Part shown: piece after piece, positions 35,499 to 43,528 of the stretch | How the letters are laid out: each line of letters starts with the position of its first letter | How positions within the stretch are numbered: the first letter of the stretch is position 1 | DNA from: Flagellimonas allohymeniacidonis | Lineage (GTDB): Bacteria > Bacteroidota > Bacteroidia > Flavobacteriales > Flavobacteriaceae | DNA: 64,000 nucleotides | Direction: 5' to 3' | Assembly: GCF_004296335.1 (NCBI RefSeq) | Contig: NZ_SGIU01000002.1 | Coordinates: 137,882-201,881 of the forward strand | Notes under the pieces: model-generated | The model's input: only the letters and a program-made list of their open reading frames with translations | The model's database searches: none | Told to the model about the DNA's origin: nothing | Made by a program: the position numbers and the translations under genes

Positions 35499-36223
35499 TA
35501 CAGCGAAGTTTCCAATTTATTGGATGAAAAGTCAACCAGATATCTTTTATCTCCTAAAAGATCAAAGTGTTTCAGTGTTACTTCGGAAGATTTCAAAATG
35601 GCCTGTGTAACACTGAAGGTTCTTAAACCCGTTTTTCTATCAATTACAAATCCATTCTCATAGTCATTGTGATTATTGGAATGAAAATCCACAATACTTG
35701 AGGGCGTCACGGTCTTATGTTCTTCAACAAACTTCGAAAAAAGTTCCTCTCTTGTCTGAATTGCGTCGTCATCATATAATGTGACGGAGGACCAGATATA
35801 GCTTTGTTCAGGGTTTAAAATTGAGAAATGTTTCTTGCTACCGTCCCATCGCGATTCCACCAGTCGTCCATCTGCAAAAATCACTACCGTAAAGGGTTCA
35901 ATGTTTTCCAAATCCATTTCCTGAATTATGGCCAACGGATTTTTGGAACCTATGATCTCTAAGAGTACCAATCCCCTACTTCTTGCATACGGACCTTTGG
36001 ATTCGTGCCTTACAAAACCACCATTTAAAAGTACTGCCGCCTGATTGTATTCATTGACGGCAAACCAGGTTCCTCCAGCTTTGGGGTCCTGCGGAAACAC
36101 AACCCGAACCGAATTTATGTTCTGCTCCTTGGGAGCGTACGCCTTCTGACGTGAAATATGTTCATCGCGATTAGACGTGATGAAATAGGAATCATTATGT
36201 GCTATGAAACTTACTGTGCACAT
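35498..36223 (-). CDS. NRDE family protein (TANGO2-like)
   Basis: A 241-residue cytoplasmic protein. It begins MCTVSFIAHNDSYFITSNRDE (quoted in part), with the Cys2 and the NRDE signature at about residues 18-21, followed by GGTWFAVNEYNQAAVLLNGG. This is the TANGO2/NRDE fold, related to Ntn hydrolases. TANGO2 proteins have been linked to haem handling. It overlaps the DinB gene by 13 bases. A TGTAACAC occurs inside the coding region but lacks the ECF -10 element. Confidence 0.88.
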   Translation of the reverse strand: MCTVSFIAHNDSYFITSNRDEHISRQKAYAPKEQNINSVRVVFPQDPKAGGTWFAVNEYNQAAVLLNGGFVRHESKGPYARSRGLVLLEIIGSKNPLAIIQEMDLENIEPFTVVIFADGRLVESRWDGSKKHFSILNPEQSYIWSSVTLYDDDAIQTREELFSKFVEEHKTVTPSSIVDFHSNNHNDYENGFVIDRKTGLRTFSVTQAILKSSEVTLKHFDLLGDKRYLVDFSSNKLETSL

Positions 36224-36696
36224 GCTTCTCGATATTGCAAAGTTGATGGGGCTACGCCGAACGATTCCGGTAGCTGTAAATCTGTTAAGTGTTTGATCCC
36301 AACTTTGATCAGGGCATGATGGTGGATGGTATGCTCCAGGTTGTACATCACCTCCCTAAAATAATTGGAATCCAAAACCGCCTCATTTCCTCCAAGTTCA
36401 TAGGTAATTTTCACCTCCTTGTTCGGTTTTTCAAGTTCATTTTGAATGCGTTCGAGCTGTTGTATGGCAAATGCAGGATCCTGTTCTATTTTCAAGTTTC
36501 TTTCCCTTCGATCATAGGAGACATCAGCTGATTCATAACCTTGAATAAGACAAAGATATAGCTCAATGATATGACGGGTATGTTGTCCGATACTTGAATT
36601 GGACAATACCTCACAGGATTTGGCATATACTTCTTGGGGAAGCTCCAACAATATTTGTTTGAATTGTTCAATTGTATGTATTGAAGAAATGAACAT
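36211..36696 (-). CDS. DinB family protein
   Basis: A 161-residue four-helix protein. Histidines in GQHTRHIIEL (about residue 37) and EHTIHHHALIKVG (about residue 125) match the DinB/YfiT metal site (three His). Such proteins are often thiol-transfer or stress-related enzymes, including bacillithiol-dependent ones. The overlap with the NRDE gene and the short gap of eight bases after the LysE gene place it in an operon. Confidence 0.8.
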   Translation of the reverse strand: MFISSIHTIEQFKQILLELPQEVYAKSCEVLSNSSIGQHTRHIIELYLCLIQGYESADVSYDRRERNLKIEQDPAFAIQQLERIQNELEKPNKEVKITYELGGNEAVLDSNYFREVMYNLEHTIHHHALIKVGIKHLTDLQLPESFGVAPSTLQYREACAQ

Positions 36697-36704
36697 AGGT
36701 ATGT

Positions 36705-37358
36705 TTATTGAAGTTTAAGGTTAAGACGTTTTTTTAGTAAAAGAAATAAAAGATAGAAAGAAAAACCAAGGTACAGCAGACCCAATAACGAATTGGTGAC
36801 TGTACTGTATTTTTCATAATCGGTAAAAACATATTTGCCCAAGGAAATAAAAATCCCAAGCCCAATCAGCGTTCCTGAACCGATTCCCAATAAATAAAAG
36901 TTGTACGATGTTTTTGATTTCATCAAAATTCCTTTGGAGGAAAGCACCTTGGTCCAGGTCATCCAAAAAGGAATCTGCAGGGGATTCAAAGCACTAAGTA
37001 AAAGTCCCAAAACAAAAGTAGAATTGATTTTTGGCAATAGCTTAGCTTTCGAACCCACTTCCGAAACTTGGGCGGCCTCCATAAAACTTGAAATACCGAG
37101 ATAGGCCAGAAAAATAATTCCGAAAGCAAATAGGTAATTGGTGAATCGTGTGGTAAGTTGAAACCTTTCATTGCCGTATATGGTCAATCGAACCACGAGC
37201 AGTTCCACTAAAACCACGGCCACAGCGAACCAAAAAGCAGAAAACAATCCTTGGGAAGCTGCTATATCGAATGCAGTCACGTTGAGCGTCCCCAAAGGCA
37301 ACGCGCCCAGAAAACTGATCAACAAACCTGCAAGAAGAACTTTAGCCGTTTTTTTCAT
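36705..37358 (-). CDS. LysE/RhtB family transporter
   Basis: A 217-residue membrane protein with six hydrophobic segments. The N-terminal GALPLGTLNVTAFDIAASQGLFSAFWFAVAVVLVELLVVR (quoted in part) and ALNPLQIPFWMTW resemble the LysE amino-acid exporter superfamily. A longer start at 37376 adds six residues. I chose the ATG at 37358 because MKKTAKVLLAG begins a normal helix. Substrate unknown. It sits 55 bases from the YHS gene on the same strand. Confidence 0.75.
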   Translation of the reverse strand: MKKTAKVLLAGLLISFLGALPLGTLNVTAFDIAASQGLFSAFWFAVAVVLVELLVVRLTIYGNERFQLTTRFTNYLFAFGIIFLAYLGISSFMEAAQVSEVGSKAKLLPKINSTFVLGLLLSALNPLQIPFWMTWTKVLSSKGILMKSKTSYNFYLLGIGSGTLIGLGIFISLGKYVFTDYEKYSTVTNSLLGLLYLGFSFYLLFLLLKKRLNLKLQ

Positions 37359-37413
37359 CAACCCTATAAAAATCACACTTCAAAATGGATACAAGCTTAT
37401 CAGTAAATTATGT

Positions 37414-37860
37414 TTACTTGAGCTTTACTTCCTCCCAATTTTGATCGGCCTTTAGTTTAAGTTTTTCTGGTGATTCTTTCAACCAAAGCTGCAAGGTGTT
37501 CGTTTTTCCGGCATTGTAAAATAGCAGAAGCTGACCGTCCCTAATTTCAAAAGTTTCGGGATTTACATTTACTTTCTTTCCAGAAGTTGCCACTGCATAA
37601 GCACAATAGCCGCCATATTGGGGAACATATTTTTCGGGGTCGGATTGAAATTTCTCCAGATTTTCCTGTGAAGAAAACTTGTAGTCAACTCCATCATGGG
37701 CAGCACTAAAGGTGTTGTTGCCCTCAACTGCCTGTCCATCGAAATAAGCGACAACGTCATAGCCATTGGCGACATAACCTTTTTTTGTGTTGTAATCTAT
37801 CGCTTGGGCAGAGCCTAAGGCGCTTATCAATAAGAATGCTAGTACAAATATCTTTTTCAT
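37414..37860 (-). CDS. Exported YHS-domain protein
   Basis: A 148-residue protein: signal peptide (MKKIFVLAFLLISALGSAQA), then a YHS-type metal-binding fold: GYDVVAYFDGQAVEG, VDYKFSSQENLEKFQSDPEKYVPQYGGYCAYAV, given in part. YHS domains are found in metal-handling proteins. Here it is secreted to the periplasm. It is the last gene of the Rieske operon and lies one base after the Cys/His-motif gene, so a role in supplying or sensing metal for that system is plausible but unproven. Confidence 0.8.
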   Translation of the reverse strand: MKKIFVLAFLLISALGSAQAIDYNTKKGYVANGYDVVAYFDGQAVEGNNTFSAAHDGVDYKFSSQENLEKFQSDPEKYVPQYGGYCAYAVATSGKKVNVNPETFEIRDGQLLLFYNAGKTNTLQLWLKESPEKLKLKADQNWEEVKLK

Positions 37861-37861
37861 T

Positions 37862-38650
37862 TTAGTAGATTGAGGATTCTTTATTTAGTTTTTCTATTTC
37901 AGTAACATCGATTCGCAAAACATGCCAATCTTCAAGTTTTTCGACCTCACCTTGTAATTGGGAAGGTTGCCCGATATATGGTAGTATGTCTTTATGGAGC
38001 GGATTTCCTTTCAAATCCGTCAATAAAAAGTAGTCTGAGATTGCATTTTCATCCGAAGTTACCAAAACTGGGGGTATTCCGCCTGAAATGCAAAGGGAGG
38101 CACAACTCCGATGAATTTTTCCATAGCCCGGTTTCATTACCCCAAAATAACACTTAGGATCAACAATCTCCCCTTCCAAGATCTTTTTTCCCAGGGCTTC
38201 TTTTGAAATCGGATTCTTTTTACTTGAGTTTGTAAGTGAAATTTTCTGACTGTCATCAATCTGTAGAAGGGTCTTTCCGTTGTAGTAGATCAAATTCCCC
38301 TCTATCGTTAATTGCATTCCTTCTAGCGTCCCCTCCTTTTTACAAATGTCCTTCAAATAGGGATTGGCGCCAAACTTCCCAAACCCCAACAATAAAATGT
38401 TCTTATGAACATCCTTTTCCAATGCCACCCGAAGCATGGGATAGGGCATTTCATGATAAACTCCTGAAACCTTTGTTGCCGTATCAAAATCAAAACTGCT
38501 GTTGCTGGCAGGTCTTTGGAAAAAGCCGAACAAAAAAGCACCCAGGATCAAGGTCCCCAAAGCACCTAAAACAAATACTTTTATCGACTTTCTGGTGTTC
38601 TTCCCTACAGAATCTACGTAGCCGATATAAAATTCATCCTTATCTCCCAA
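37862..38650 (-). CDS. Membrane-anchored protein with conserved Cys/His motif
   Basis: A 262-residue protein. One hydrophobic segment (about residues 22-44) anchors it in the membrane. The soluble part contains a striking motif EIVDPKCYFGVMKPGYGKIH followed by RSCASLCISGGIPP, with C167, H180, C183 and C187 as candidate ligands of a metal or haem. I recall this motif from uncharacterised proteins found beside Rieske/ferric reductase genes, but I cannot name a family. It lies three bases from the Rieske membrane gene and one base from the YHS gene. Confidence 0.7.
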   Translation of the reverse strand: MGDKDEFYIGYVDSVGKNTRKSIKVFVLGALGTLILGAFLFGFFQRPASNSSFDFDTATKVSGVYHEMPYPMLRVALEKDVHKNILLLGFGKFGANPYLKDICKKEGTLEGMQLTIEGNLIYYNGKTLLQIDDSQKISLTNSSKKNPISKEALGKKILEGEIVDPKCYFGVMKPGYGKIHRSCASLCISGGIPPVLVTSDENAISDYFLLTDLKGNPLHKDILPYIGQPSQLQGEVEKLEDWHVLRIDVTEIEKLNKESSIY

Positions 38651-38653
38651 TTT

Positions 38654-39685
38654 CTAGCATTTAACGGGTTCAACTTCGGTTCCTTCGTCCAATCCTCTAG
38701 GATTAACATAGACCATTCCACTTTCTAACCGTAGCTCATAGGTGGCCACTTTCTCGGTAAAGGGAGGCGGAGATTGACCATTATGTGGCAAATATTGATA
38801 TCCATGCCAGGGACAGGTCACACATCCATCCACAATCTTTCCTTCTCCCAATGGTCCCCCTTGATGTTTGCATACATTGTGAATTGCAGATAATTTTCCA
38901 TCATATTTAAAGATTGCCACTCTCTCGCGTCCAACGGTAAATATCTTGGCGCGATTCTCATCTATCTCATCCACAAGACATACCTTAAGCCAACCATTAG
39001 CATCTATTTCTCCCTTAAAGGCATCCACCTTTGACTCTTTTAGGGCGGCTCTAATATGAAGCCCCGCCACCAAAAAGAAACCTATCACCAAGATGCCTGT
39101 CGTAGCCATTGAGGTTTCTTGTTGAAAGGCTCCCAGAAAGACATGGAGTAAAATCAAGGCATAGGCTAGGTAAACCATCATGTGGAGTCCTTTCCAAACT
39201 GATGGTGAAAGATTTTTCAAAAAGAAATCATGACTGGTGGAAGCCATAAAAAATAGAATCAACAGTGCCAAAAATCCTAACACCTGAAAGGGAAAGTTCG
39301 TCAAGGAGCCATAATCCATATTCGATGTAAAAATGGAATATATGGGGTTGACATTGCCCAAGGTATGGAATTGAATTATGGAAAAAGCTCCATGAATCAA
39401 TGCGGCCAAAAACATGCTTACCCCTAAATGTCTTCGATTGTACAAAAGAGGTAGGAAGCTTGGGTTCAACCTAGACAGGGGTCCTATGATCAATATGATG
39501 TGCAACATTAAAATGGCCAACGAACCAAATGCCCGAATGATCATGGTCTCCGCTGTACCTTCAGGGTTGAAAACCAGGGTAAGCATCACAAAAAGAACCA
39601 AATAGACCACCATGCCCAAAGCGATAAGCTTATCATAGGTTTTTTTGTGCTTGTTCCAGAGAACCAATTTGTAATCCAATCCCAT
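38654..39685 (-). CDS. Ferric-reductase-like membrane protein with C-terminal Rieske [2Fe-2S] domain
   Basis: A 343-residue fusion. Residues 15-210 form a six-segment membrane domain of the ferric-reductase/cytochrome b type, with histidines suited to haem ligation (H62, H86, H98, H168, H181). Residues 230-330 form a Rieske domain: C272-x-H274 in CKHQGGPLG and C291-x2-H294 in CPWHGYQ. It would accept or deliver electrons at the membrane. Its Rieske box (HQGGPLGEG) is close to that of the TPP-enzyme fusion, which suggests duplication. It overlaps the upstream gene by one base. Confidence 0.85.
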   Translation of the reverse strand: MGLDYKLVLWNKHKKTYDKLIALGMVVYLVLFVMLTLVFNPEGTAETMIIRAFGSLAILMLHIILIIGPLSRLNPSFLPLLYNRRHLGVSMFLAALIHGAFSIIQFHTLGNVNPIYSIFTSNMDYGSLTNFPFQVLGFLALLILFFMASTSHDFFLKNLSPSVWKGLHMMVYLAYALILLHVFLGAFQQETSMATTGILVIGFFLVAGLHIRAALKESKVDAFKGEIDANGWLKVCLVDEIDENRAKIFTVGRERVAIFKYDGKLSAIHNVCKHQGGPLGEGKIVDGCVTCPWHGYQYLPHNGQSPPPFTEKVATYELRLESGMVYVNPRGLDEGTEVEPVKC

Positions 39686-40092
39686 TAAAATTCCAATTTT
39701 AGAATACTTTGTTTCTTAATAGGGTCCTTAATGATAATCCCTTTTACACCTTCCTCTACCTGAAACGAATAGGAACCAACACCTTCCAGCTGACCCAACA
39801 GTGTTTCTCTTTCCTGCGTGCCCGTCAAAGCAAAAACCACTGAGGATGTGGATCTCAACGGAGATTTTACTACGATTTCTAAAATGCTTCTTTCTTGATT
39901 ATTGAGAAGAACTGCTGAGACTTTTTCATTTTCCGCCTTGGCCATGGCTGTGGATGAAGTTGTTTCCAACTTAACTATTTCACTGTTTTGGGAAAACCCC
40001 AAGTCCTTAGCAACCCAAATGAGTAGCACCATCAATACTGGTGCTAGGACAATCCAAATAATTTTATGTCGCTTCCGAAGCTTTGCGTCCAT
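39685..40092 (-). CDS. Small membrane-anchored protein, unknown
   Basis: A 135-residue protein with one hydrophobic N-terminal segment (about residues 12-28) and a beta-rich periplasmic-looking remainder (SILEIVVKSPLRSTSSVVFALTG). I do not recognise a family. It overlaps both neighbours by one base, so it is co-translated with the Rieske membrane protein. Confidence 0.6.
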   Translation of the reverse strand: MDAKLRKRHKIIWIVLAPVLMVLLIWVAKDLGFSQNSEIVKLETTSSTAMAKAENEKVSAVLLNNQERSILEIVVKSPLRSTSSVVFALTGTQERETLLGQLEGVGSYSFQVEEGVKGIIIKDPIKKQSILKLEF

Positions 40093-40304
40093 CAGTTAAC
40101 CGTTTTGGAATTGAAAAGTTTGCCCAGTAAAAAAGGCCAGGTAGCTACCACCCCAGGAAATAAAAGAAATCGGACCCTTTTTTTGCTGTTTCCCAATAAG
40201 GGATCGATGCGCTTTGCGGAAAAAAGGAAAATCAACCCGAATACCAATCCTGCCAAAAAATAAATTTCCAGTGCGATAATAAAGGCCTGTACTATGGTTT
40301 GCAT
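40092..40304 (-). CDS. Small membrane protein, unknown
   Basis: A 70-residue protein with two hydrophobic segments (about residues 5-29 and 44-60). No family is recognised. Tight coupling (one-base overlap downstream, one-base gap upstream) supports it being real and part of the Rieske operon. Confidence 0.6.
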   Translation of the reverse strand: MQTIVQAFIIALEIYFLAGLVFGLIFLFSAKRIDPLLGNSKKRVRFLLFPGVVATWPFLLGKLFNSKTVN

Positions 40305-40305
40305 A

Positions 40306-42258
40306 TTATATTAAATTAACATCAGTGATGACTTCTAGCACCGCAGGACCCTTTTGATTGAAAAGCGCCTCCATAGCTTTCGTCAAATCCTTTTCTTTTT
40401 CCACACGGTGTCCCCAAGCACCGCAAGATTGTGCAAATTCTGAAAAATTTGGATTGGATAAGGAAGTTTTCCAAACGTCAAATTCTCCAGCACGCTGTTC
40501 CTTAGAAATTTTGCCCAACTCATGATTGTTCAATACAATCAATTTTACCGGCATTTCGTATTTGACCAAAGTGGTGATTTCAGCAAGATATTGACATAAT
40601 CCGCCATCTCCTGCAACAGCAACTACTGGTCGCGAAGCACCAACCGCTGTCCACGCTCCAATTGATGCTGGCAAGGCAAAACCAATAGAACCCAAATAGC
40701 CAGACATTAAAAAATCATGCTCCTTAGATTCGAAATACCTTCCGAAGGAATAGGCATTGTTTCCGACATCAACACACATCACGGCATTTTCTGGTGTTAA
40801 TTGGTTCATAGCTTCAAAAACGGCAATGGAACTCACTCCAGTATCGGACGTTTCCAAAAGTCTTTTGGCCTTTTCTTTTTTCCAAATGTCCCAACGTTCT
40901 GCGATTTCCTGGGTTTGATCAAAGGTGTTGATATTTCCTTTTAATTCATTCTCAAAAATCTCCAAAGTCCTTGAAATTTCTCCCCAGACGGCTACCTCAA
41001 CTTGGTGAAACTTGCTCAAGGCCAAGGGGTCAAAATCGACTTGGATAATCGGTTTTTTCGATGTGATTCCTGTGTGGTTCGAAAATGATGCTCCAAAAGC
41101 CACCAATAAATCAGCTTCATTCATGAACCAAGATGCAATGGGTGTACCGCTTCGGCCCAAAACTCCTCCTCCCAAGGGGTGGTTGTCAGGAATCAGTCCC
41201 TTGCCCTTAAAGGTGGTAACCACGGCAGCATTAAGGCTCTCCGCAAATTGCACAACGGCCTTTTTATGATTCCTAGCCCCATGGCCCATAACAATAAGCG
41301 GTCGTTTTGCTTTTTTTAGTAAAGCTATGGCATCTTCCGCTGCTTGTTTTGGAGGAGCAATTTCTAGGGAGGTAATCCTTTTTTCCGGAGTTTGCGGTTT
41401 TTCCTCCGGTTTTGTGTTTCGTTCTTGAACCTCATCAGGAAAAGTCAAATGGGAGACATCCCGTTTCAAAATGGCATGTTTTACGGCCAAGGACATCAAC
41501 TCTGCATGCTTGCTATCACTTTGGACCCTATGATTGAATTCTGCAACACTTCCGAAGGCTTGTACCAAATCTACTTCTTGAAAATTTCCGGTACCCACTA
41601 CCTGGGTGGCTACCTGTCCCGTTAAGGCCAAGAGTGGCGCTCTATCCACTTTGGCATCCCACATGCCTGTAAACATATTGGTAGCTCCAGGACCGGCAAT
41701 CGAAAAACAGGCCGCGGGCTTTCCGGTCAGTTTACCATAGGCTGAAGCTGCAAAGGCTGCTGCACCTTCATGCCGGATACCATAAAAATTTAATCTTCCT
41801 TTTTCTTCCTGTCTTCGCATAGCATCGGCAAATCCCAAATTGGAATGGCCGACCATGCCAAAAACCTTGGTCACACCCCAGTTGACCATGGTCTCTGCCA
41901 TAATATCCGACACAGTAGTTTCGTGTTGGTCTTCTTCTGGTAATCCTATAAAAATAGCATCGTCCTCTTCCTTTACTTCAAAAGTTTCCACACCATCATC
42001 ATAACCTCCTGGTGGCAGTCCGGTACAGGGATGAAAATCCCACCCATGCCATGGACATCGAAGCATTCCATTTTCTATTGACCCTTCTCCCAAAGGCCCA
42101 CCTTGATGTGGGCATTTGTTATCCAAAGCGGAAAATTTTCCCTCGAAATGGGTCAAACAAATTCCTTTATGGGCGGCCGTCACGGTCTTTACCCTTCCTT
42201 CAGGAAGTTCTTTTTTATTGTCCAGAACTTTATACCACACTATCTTTTCTGATGCCAT
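40306..42258 (-). CDS. Rieske domain fused to thiamine-pyrophosphate-dependent enzyme
   Basis: A 650-residue fusion. Residues 1-105 form a Rieske domain: C49-x-H51 in CPHQGGPLG and C68-x2-H71 in CPWHGWD. Residues about 114-650 form a TPP enzyme of the acetolactate synthase/pyruvate oxidase class, with the catalytic Glu164 in IRHEGAAAFAASAYGKLTG, a central domain near 300-440, and the TPP/Mg motif GDGG (550-553) to NN (577-578). Such enzymes decarboxylate 2-oxoacids, often passing electrons to a quinone. A fused Rieske centre is an unusual acceptor. Eight bases separate it from the antiporter gene. Confidence 0.87.
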   Translation of the reverse strand: MASEKIVWYKVLDNKKELPEGRVKTVTAAHKGICLTHFEGKFSALDNKCPHQGGPLGEGSIENGMLRCPWHGWDFHPCTGLPPGGYDDGVETFEVKEEDDAIFIGLPEEDQHETTVSDIMAETMVNWGVTKVFGMVGHSNLGFADAMRRQEEKGRLNFYGIRHEGAAAFAASAYGKLTGKPAACFSIAGPGATNMFTGMWDAKVDRAPLLALTGQVATQVVGTGNFQEVDLVQAFGSVAEFNHRVQSDSKHAELMSLAVKHAILKRDVSHLTFPDEVQERNTKPEEKPQTPEKRITSLEIAPPKQAAEDAIALLKKAKRPLIVMGHGARNHKKAVVQFAESLNAAVVTTFKGKGLIPDNHPLGGGVLGRSGTPIASWFMNEADLLVAFGASFSNHTGITSKKPIIQVDFDPLALSKFHQVEVAVWGEISRTLEIFENELKGNINTFDQTQEIAERWDIWKKEKAKRLLETSDTGVSSIAVFEAMNQLTPENAVMCVDVGNNAYSFGRYFESKEHDFLMSGYLGSIGFALPASIGAWTAVGASRPVVAVAGDGGLCQYLAEITTLVKYEMPVKLIVLNNHELGKISKEQRAGEFDVWKTSLSNPNFSEFAQSCGAWGHRVEKEKDLTKAMEALFNQKGPAVLEVITDVNLI

Positions 42259-42266
42259 GTCCTTAC

Positions 42267-43517
42267 TTAATGTGTTGTTTGTTTAGTCAAAAGTCTTTTT
42301 ACCACTTTATCTATGGTCAACCCTTGAACCAGTATTGAAAATACCACCACGGTGTAGGTGGCGAATATTAAAATCTCACGAAACTCTCCCTCCGGGAGGG
42401 TCAAGGCCAAGGCGATTGAAATTCCTCCGCGTAAACCTGCCCATGTCAAGATAACCACTTTCTTTCTATCGCTCCTATGCCCTTTTTTCAAAAAAACGTT
42501 GGAAAGAAAGACTGAAACAAACCGGGACATCAGAACAATAGGTATCGCCAAGAAGCCCACCAGAAGATAGTTCATTTTAAAGTCAAGACTTACAATCTCC
42601 AAGCCTATCAAAACAAAAAGGATGGCATTCAGGATCTCGTCCAATACCTTCCAGAAAACATTCATGTTTTCCTTAAGTGGTTCGCTTTTGCATGATTTGT
42701 GCAAATAGTCCCCAATAAGCAAACCGGTGACCACCATCGCCAGTGCTCCAGAAATATGAAGTACGGACGCCAACCAGTATCCTCCCATGACCAGCGCCAA
42801 GGAAATATGAACTGCAACCACAGGCGCTTCATAGATATTTCTTAGGAAAAATCGTCCCAAATAACCTAGGGCAAAACCCATCGCTACCCCGCCCAATGCC
42901 TCTTGAGCAAACTCAAGAAGTATGTGAGATGGTTCTACGCCATGACCTCCAACCATAGTGGCAATGGAAAGTAATGAAATGAAAACAACAATGCCCACCC
43001 CATCATTAAAAAGGGATTCTCCAACAATTTTGATTTCCATATCCTTGGGAGCTCCCGCTTTCTTTAAAAGGGCTAAGACCGCAATGGGGTCTGTTGGCGA
43101 AATTAAAGCCCCAAAAACCAAACAGTAGATGTAATCGATATGAAGACCAAAAAGCATAACAGCATAGAAAAAGACGGTCCCAATCAAAAAGGTAGAAATC
43201 AACACTCCCAATGAGGCGTAAACAAGAACAGGCCCTCTTTCCTTGATAAGGCTATGTACCTGAACATGAATAGATCCCGCAAAAAGGAGAAAACTTAATA
43301 GAAAATCAAAAAGGATCGTACGAAAATCAATCTGTTCCACAATGGCACAAACACTAGTAAAAATGTCTTTGTCAATGAAGTTCAAAGAGCCAATGAGGAT
43401 GGAAGCGACAATGGCCAATACCGTTACGCCAATGGTATCTGGTAATTTTAACAGCTTTTTGTTGGCAAAACTCAACAAGGAGGAAAGTGCAACGATACCC
43501 GTAAAAATTTTAAACAT
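42267..43517 (-). CDS. Na+(or K+)/H+ antiporter, CPA1/NhaP type
   Basis: A 416-residue integral membrane protein with about 12 hydrophobic segments. Conserved motifs: SPTDPIAVLALLKKAGAP, the ion-binding Asn-Asp pair in GESLFNDGVGIVVF, and TWAGLRGGISIALAL. It belongs to the CPA1 family. It lies between the two Rieske fusion genes with gaps of 11 and 8 bases, so it is part of that operon. Confidence 0.9.
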   Translation of the reverse strand: MFKIFTGIVALSSLLSFANKKLLKLPDTIGVTVLAIVASILIGSLNFIDKDIFTSVCAIVEQIDFRTILFDFLLSFLLFAGSIHVQVHSLIKERGPVLVYASLGVLISTFLIGTVFFYAVMLFGLHIDYIYCLVFGALISPTDPIAVLALLKKAGAPKDMEIKIVGESLFNDGVGIVVFISLLSIATMVGGHGVEPSHILLEFAQEALGGVAMGFALGYLGRFFLRNIYEAPVVAVHISLALVMGGYWLASVLHISGALAMVVTGLLIGDYLHKSCKSEPLKENMNVFWKVLDEILNAILFVLIGLEIVSLDFKMNYLLVGFLAIPIVLMSRFVSVFLSNVFLKKGHRSDRKKVVILTWAGLRGGISIALALTLPEGEFREILIFATYTVVVFSILVQGLTIDKVVKRLLTKQTTH

Positions 43518-43528
43518 GCCCTTTGGTT

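Noticed and set aside
35600..35630. A TGTAACAC on the plus strand inside the NRDE gene
   Set aside because: The base pattern after a 13-base spacer is ACCCG instead of GNATC, and it lies inside a coding region on the opposite strand. It is a useful negative control for the ECF motif.
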